Of a stretch of 9,000 nucleotides of DNA, positions 5,391 through 9,000 are shown piece by piece. The notes under the pieces are model-generated. The model was not told the DNA's origin. It did not search any database and saw only the letters and a program-made list of their open reading frames with translations. Positions within the stretch are counted from its first letter, which is position 1, and each line of letters opens with the position of its first letter. The DNA is taken from contig JAGBXG010000044.1 in the NCBI GenBank assembly GCA_017629415.1, positions 1 through 9,000 of the forward strand. The letters are read 5' to 3'. A program made the translations under genes and the position numbers. Source of the stretch: Pseudomonadota bacterium. GTDB lineage: Bacteria; Myxococcota; Bradymonadia; UBA4248.

Positions 5391-6404
5391 TTAGAGGGCT
5401 TGAGCGCCGAATTTCATGTCACATGAGGTGATATTGGCGATGCCGTTGCTGATGCCGTCCGGGGCATCTGTTTTCCAGCTGTCATTTGCCCAGCCGTTGA
5501 CATAGTATTTATATTCGTAGTTGCTGCCGATAGGCCATTCAACGACGATGGTGTGCATGCCATTGCCGTCTGCTGTCATTTTATAGGTGGGATCTGTTTG
5601 TTTCCATGTGCCGTCGGCTTCGACATTAAAGCTGCCGACCAGATAGACATCAAAATCGGCATTTCCTCCCGATTTTAAGGCCGTCCAAGGGTCATAAAAG
5701 GCAAAAGTTGTGGTGCATGCGGAGGAGGAAACGCATCCCAATGTTTTGACGCAGCTGAATCCGGGCTGGCAAGTCAGTGTTGTAATCCATGAACCATTGA
5801 CGCAGGTTTCATAACGGTTGTGCGTACATCTGGAGTCATTGTTTGTGCAATGCGATGCGGCACATGACCAGTCGCTTTGGCATTCGCCGGTAGCGCAGTT
5901 TTCGATGAAATGCCATTGCATATCGATGCATTCTTCCATGCGTCCGTTGATGCATCGTGTTTCGGTATTATTGCATGTTTTATCGATGCATTTTCCGAGT
6001 GTGCAGGTCTGATTGGTTTGGCATGTTTGATAATTCTGGCATGCGAATTTGACGTTATCGTTGGCGGTTGCTCCACAGTAATCGGGATCTGTCATTGGGT
6101 TGATGCATTTTCCATCGCATCCGATTTGTGAATCCGGGCAAGAGGCCATGCAGTAATATTGTCCTGAGCTGTCTATGGCACAGCTGGGATAGTCTTTGGG
6201 ACAATATTGAGATGCATAGCTTTCATTCCAGTGGATGCCGTCATTAGAATATATTATATCGCCCACAATGTAGGATAATGTGTGTCCTGGGGTGGGTGGG
6301 CATTTATCGCCATATTCAGGCGTATCTTCCAGAATACATCCTGACATCATAAGGGCTGCAAGGGTGAGCAGCACAGCTTGAATGAGGTGATGGCGATCAC
6401 ACAT
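5391..6404 (-). CDS. Cys-rich secreted lipoprotein with C-terminal carbohydrate-binding-like Ig fold
   Basis: From ATG 6404 this gives 337 residues. MCDRHHLIQAVLLTLAALMM followed by SGC is a charged n-region, a hydrophobic core and a lipobox with lipidated Cys23. The frame is open to ATG 6458, but that would add 18 residues before the signal peptide. No Shine-Dalgarno supports either start. The mature protein holds 26 further cysteines, an even number consistent with 13 disulfides. Residues about 93-140 (GCDGKCINP, DYCGA) and two roughly 40-residue modules (about 144-181 and 186-218; pattern C-NN-RC-NG-E-C-W-C-G-C) resemble Cys-rich surface-protein modules common in Myxococcota-like bacteria. 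Residues about 250-316 (DVYLVGSFN, DGNGMHTIVVEWPIG, YEYKYYVNGWANDSW) look like the early-set Ig fold of CBM48/AMPK glycogen-binding domains. It is probably anchored in the outer membrane or at the surface; ligand unknown. It is convergent with the ATPase gene and divergent from gyrA. Confidence 0.8.
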   Translation of the reverse strand: MCDRHHLIQAVLLTLAALMMSGCILEDTPEYGDKCPPTPGHTLSYIVGDIIYSNDGIHWNESYASQYCPKDYPSCAIDSSGQYYCMASCPDSQIGCDGKCINPMTDPDYCGATANDNVKFACQNYQTCQTNQTCTLGKCIDKTCNNTETRCINGRMEECIDMQWHFIENCATGECQSDWSCAASHCTNNDSRCTHNRYETCVNGSWITTLTCQPGFSCVKTLGCVSSSACTTTFAFYDPWTALKSGGNADFDVYLVGSFNVEADGTWKQTDPTYKMTADGNGMHTIVVEWPIGSNYEYKYYVNGWANDSWKTDAPDGISNGIANITSCDMKFGAQAL

Positions 6405-6495
6405 GGCGTAGATATCAAGTATGTTAATGCATTGGAGTCTTGCACAGGCAGACATCATTAGCTTAGCAGATTATGGATAGAAATGTCATTATTGA

Positions 6496-6510
6496 ATCAT
6501 GAAACATGAT
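6496..6510. promoter_or_regulatory. Palindrome in the lipoprotein-gyrA divergent region, possible operator
   Basis: ATCATGAAACATGAT is a perfect 6-bp inverted repeat with a 3-base spacer. It lies in the 220-base region between the divergent lipoprotein and gyrA starts, 92 bases before the lipoprotein ATG. A minus-strand -10-like CATAAT lies downstream of it, toward the lipoprotein gene. Its size and place fit a regulator site, but no regulator is identifiable. Confidence 0.35.
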
Positions 6511-6580
6511 ATTCGGCCTCGTGTGTGACAGGGAATGTATCTGTTGGAAGGCGGAAAAGAGACGATTTTTTTCTAAAATG

Positions 6581-6589
6581 TGCTAGAAT
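6581..6589 (+). promoter_or_regulatory. Extended -10 promoter of gyrA
   Basis: TGC followed by TAGAAT (6584-6589) forms an extended -10 element of sigma-70 type. The -35 at the expected distance (GACGAT at 6561-6566, 17-base spacer) is poor, which an extended -10 can offset. Transcription would begin near 6596, leaving a leader of about 30 bases. Confidence 0.5.
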
Positions 6590-6610
6590 ATGGCGGCTTT
6601 TTTGGGGCGA

Positions 6611-6616
6611 AGGAGG
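6611..6616 (+). promoter_or_regulatory. Strong ribosome-binding site of gyrA
   Basis: AGGAGG lies 8 bases before ATG 6625. It is the only perfect Shine-Dalgarno at standard spacing in the window and fixes the gyrA start. Confidence 0.88.
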
Positions 6617-6624
6617 CCCGCAAC

Positions 6625-9000
6625 ATGTCAGAAGACAAAAAACAGACGCCGGAAGGTCAGCCTGTCAATCCTAATGTTGAATTGGTCAATATCGATGAAG
6701 AGCTCAAGACGAGTTATCTTGCGTATTCGATGAGTGTTATTGTCGGCCGTGCGCTTCCGGATGTTCGCGACGGCTTGAAACCGGTGCATCGCCGTATTTT
6801 ATATGCGATGGATAAGATTGGATGTGATCGTACGACTCGCAAATCAGCACGTATCGTCGGTGATGTCATTGGTAAGTATCATCCTCATGGGGATACGGCG
6901 GCTTATGATGCTTTGGTTCGTTTGGCTCAGCCGTTTAATATGCGTTATACGCTTGTGGAAGGTCAGGGAAACTTTGGTTCTATTGATGGCGATGGTGCGG
7001 CTGCCCAACGTTATACCGAAGCCAAGCTGGATCGCATCAGTGAATATGTTTTATGTGATTTGGACAAGGACACGGTAGATTTCGTTCCGAACTTTGACGG
7101 TGCCGAAATGGAGCCTGTCGTATTGGCGACCAAGATTCCTTTGCTTTTGGTGAACGGTTCTAACGGTATTGCGGTCGGTATGGCGACGAACATTCCGCCC
7201 CACAATCTCAATGAAATTTGTGACGGTCTGGTGCATTTGATGAAAAATCCGGACTGTACGACGCGCGATTTGATGCAGCATGTCAAGGGACCGGATTTTC
7301 CGACATTCGGCACAATTTATGGCCGCAAGGGGATTTATGATGCCTATAACACAGGTCAGGGCAAGATCCAGATGCGTGCGCGCGTAGAAGAAGAAGTCGT
7401 TCATGGCCACAATGCGCTTGTCATTAAGGAGATTCCTTATCAGGTCAACAGATCCCGATTGATCAAATCGATTCAGGATCTTGTGAAAGAAAAGCGTATT
7501 GAAGGTATTCATGATATTCGTAATGAATCCGGGCGCAGCGGCAAACGCAAGGGCAGTTCAAGCGGTAATCAGGGCAACAGTCTTGCGACGCGTATTGTGA
7601 TTGAGTTGAAAAAGGATGCGATTCCCCAGCTAGTGCTTAATCAGCTTTACAAAATGACACAGCTGCAGACGACATTTGGCGTGATTATGCTGGCTGTTGT
7701 CAACAATCGTCCGATGGTTTTAAGCCTCAAGGAAGTGTTGTCTTATTTCATCGAATTCCGTCGCGATGTCGTGGTGAGACGGCATATTTATTTGCTTCGC
7801 AAAGCGCGTGAACGCGAGCATATTTTGCGAGGTTTTGAGATTGCCCTGGATCATATTGACGAAGTGATTGCGATTATTCGCGGCAGTGATGATGCGAATC
7901 AGGCGCGCGAACGTTTGACGGAAAGATTTGGTTTGAGTGAGATTCAGACGAAGGCCATTTTGGAAATGCGACTGCAGCGTCTGACGGGTATGGAACGCAG
8001 TAAGGTGATGGAAGAATTGGCCAATCTTATTGCAGCCATCAAAGAATATGAAATCATTCTCAAATCCAAGGAGCGTCTGGACGAGATTATCATAGGCGAG
8101 TTCAATGAGGTCAAAGCGTTATTTGGGGATGCACGGCGTACGCAGATTGTGGATTCCGAAGTGGAGATTGAGGATGAAGATCTGATTGCCGAAGAATTCT
8201 GCATGGTTATGCGCACCCAGCAGAATTACATCAAACGTCAGGCATTGAGTGAATATCGTGCTCAGAAACGCGGTGGCCGCGGCAAAGTGGGCATGGGGAC
8301 GAAGGAAGACGACTATGTGCGTGATTTGTTCGTAGCCTCAAGCCATCAGATTATTCAAGTTTATACGACGCTTGGCCGTGTATTTTCGCTCAAGGTTTAT
8401 GAATTGCCTCAGGGCAGCCGTTCGACAAAGGGCAAGCCGATTGTCAATATGCTGCCGAAGCTCGAAACGAATGAAGATGTGGCTGCCATTTTGCCGTTGC
8501 CGATGGGTGAAAAAACGGGCTACATTCTCATGGCGACTGAACAGGGCATTATGAAAAAGACGCCGATTGAGGCGTTTAAGAATTGCCGCAAAAATGGTCT
8601 TAAGGCCATTACGTTCCGTGAGGGGGATAAACTCATGGGGGTGCGCATTGTTCAGGAAGAAGACAATGTTCTCTTTGTGACGGCAGACGGTATGTCGTTG
8701 CACTATGAGACGAAGAATATGCGTCCTTCCGGCCGTACATCCATGGGTGTCAAGGCAATGAAGCTTAAAGAAGGCGATCGCTTGATCGGTATGGATGTCA
8801 TCAGTGATGCGGACTGCATGATTCTGACAGTTACAGAACGCGGTTATGGCAAGCGCACGTCGATTTCCGAGCACCGAACACAGAATCGCGGTGGCATGGG
8901 AATTCGTGGCATCAAGACACATGAACGCAACGGCAAGGTTGTTTCTGCGCTTGTGGTTCAGGATGATGACCATCTCATTTTGGCGACAGACGGCGGAACG
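6625..9000 (+). CDS. gyrA: DNA gyrase subunit A (3' end outside window)
   Basis: This is the breakage-reunion subunit of DNA gyrase, which with GyrB introduces negative supercoils using ATP. The window holds 792 residues in one unbroken frame. The N-terminus has [32 protein letters not shown], quoted here in parts: [20 protein letters not shown] (27-46) then [11 protein letters not shown]. The winged-helix segment [13 protein letters not shown] (83-95) is the quinolone-resistance region. The catalytic tyrosine is Y130 in AAAQRYTEA. GyrA-specific supercoiling is supported by the GyrA box QKRGGRG (547-553), which topoisomerase IV subunit ParC lacks. The C-terminal beta-pinwheel blades follow, the last seen around NRGGMGIRG (754-762). 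T91 and D95 align with E. coli S83 and D87; Thr at the first position is a natural variant in several groups. A Ser/Gly/Lys-rich insert of about 15 residues lies at 307-322. Probably a few tens of residues are missing at the right edge. Confidence 0.98.
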   Translation, partial: MSEDKKQTPEGQPVNPNVELVNIDEELKTSYLAYSMSVIVGRALPDVRDGLKPVHRRILYAMDKIGCDRTTRKSARIVGDVIGKYHPHGDTAAYDALVRLAQPFNMRYTLVEGQGNFGSIDGDGAAAQRYTEAKLDRISEYVLCDLDKDTVDFVPNFDGAEMEPVVLATKIPLLLVNGSNGIAVGMATNIPPHNLNEICDGLVHLMKNPDCTTRDLMQHVKGPDFPTFGTIYGRKGIYDAYNTGQGKIQMRARVEEEVVHGHNALVIKEIPYQVNRSRLIKSIQDLVKEKRIEGIHDIRNESGRSGKRKGSSSGNQGNSLATRIVIELKKDAIPQLVLNQLYKMTQLQTTFGVIMLAVVNNRPMVLSLKEVLSYFIEFRRDVVVRRHIYLLRKAREREHILRGFEIALDHIDEVIAIIRGSDDANQARERLTERFGLSEIQTKAILEMRLQRLTGMERSKVMEELANLIAAIKEYEIILKSKERLDEIIIGEFNEVKALFGDARRTQIVDSEVEIEDEDLIAEEFCMVMRTQQNYIKRQALSEYRAQKRGGRGKVGMGTKEDDYVRDLFVASSHQIIQVYTTLGRVFSLKVYELPQGSRSTKGKPIVNMLPKLETNEDVAAILPLPMGEKTGYILMATEQGIMKKTPIEAFKNCRKNGLKAITFREGDKLMGVRIVQEEDNVLFVTADGMSLHYETKNMRPSGRTSMGVKAMKLKEGDRLIGMDVISDADCMILTVTERGYGKRTSISEHRTQNRGGMGIRGIKTHERNGKVVSALVVQDDDHLILATDGGT

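Noticed and set aside
6405..6458. 18-residue N-terminal extension of the lipoprotein from ATG 6458
   Set aside because: It would put a polar, Cys-containing stretch before a complete signal peptide with lipobox, and no ribosome-binding site precedes it. ATG 6404 gives a standard lipoprotein signal, though the choice is not proven.
6868..6909. Possible quinolone-resistance change in gyrA (Thr at the E. coli Ser83 position)
   Set aside because: Thr is the natural residue at this site in several bacterial groups and the Asp87-equivalent is intact, so no resistance mutation is claimed.
7051..7512. 153-codon minus-strand frame
   Set aside because: It lies entirely inside gyrA, whose reading frame is certain. 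It is a shadow frame.
8338..8973. 211-codon minus-strand frame
   Set aside because: It is antisense to the gyrA C-terminal domain and long only because of codon composition on the coding strand; no domain or start signal supports it.

Overview
The window is a stretch of bacterial chromosome of middling GC. It carries five protein-coding genes (two cut by the window edges) and one unusually structured intergenic region. No tRNA, rRNA, CRISPR array, transposase or integrase was seen. A C-terminal outer-membrane beta-barrel and a lipoprotein point to a Gram-negative cell. A Cys-rich lipoprotein with repeated C-x(n)-C modules, an FHA protein beside a Ycf46-type ATPase, and a nucleotide-transporter-like membrane protein with a long soluble tail together recall Myxococcota, Bradymonadota and related former Deltaproteobacteria. 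That placement is inference from gene style, not a database match.

Layout. Positions 1-657: 3' end of a beta-barrel outer-membrane protein, followed by two hairpins, the second a clean intrinsic terminator (708-735). Positions 747-2738: polytopic membrane protein of the ATP/ADP-translocase-like (NTT/TLC) type, starting with GTG just after that terminator. Positions 2739-3091: non-coding, with a GC-rich cluster of nested inverted repeats (2773-2945) and then an AT-rich leader. Positions 3092-3613 and 3691-5124: an FHA-domain protein and a Ycf46-like AAA+ ATPase, probably one transcription unit, with a 12-bp tandem duplication between them. Positions 5125-5390: convergent intergenic region with a 9-bp inverted repeat. 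Positions 5391-6404 (minus): Cys-rich secreted lipoprotein ending in a carbohydrate-binding-like immunoglobulin fold. Positions 6405-6624: divergent promoter region. Positions 6625 to the right edge: gyrA, DNA gyrase subunit A, missing only its last C-terminal portion.

How the genes relate. The FHA and AAA+ genes are the only pair whose spacing suggests a shared function, possibly phospho-threonine-dependent recruitment of an ATPase. The lipoprotein and gyrA are divergent and functionally unrelated as far as can be seen. The beta-barrel gene uses mostly C-ending codons, unlike the rest, which suggests high expression.

The best candidates for something undescribed are the 2773-2945 repeat cluster and the FHA/AAA+ pair. 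The cluster has two units with identical flanks but different self-complementary cores, enclosed by an outer long-range stem. No complete novel system is evident.
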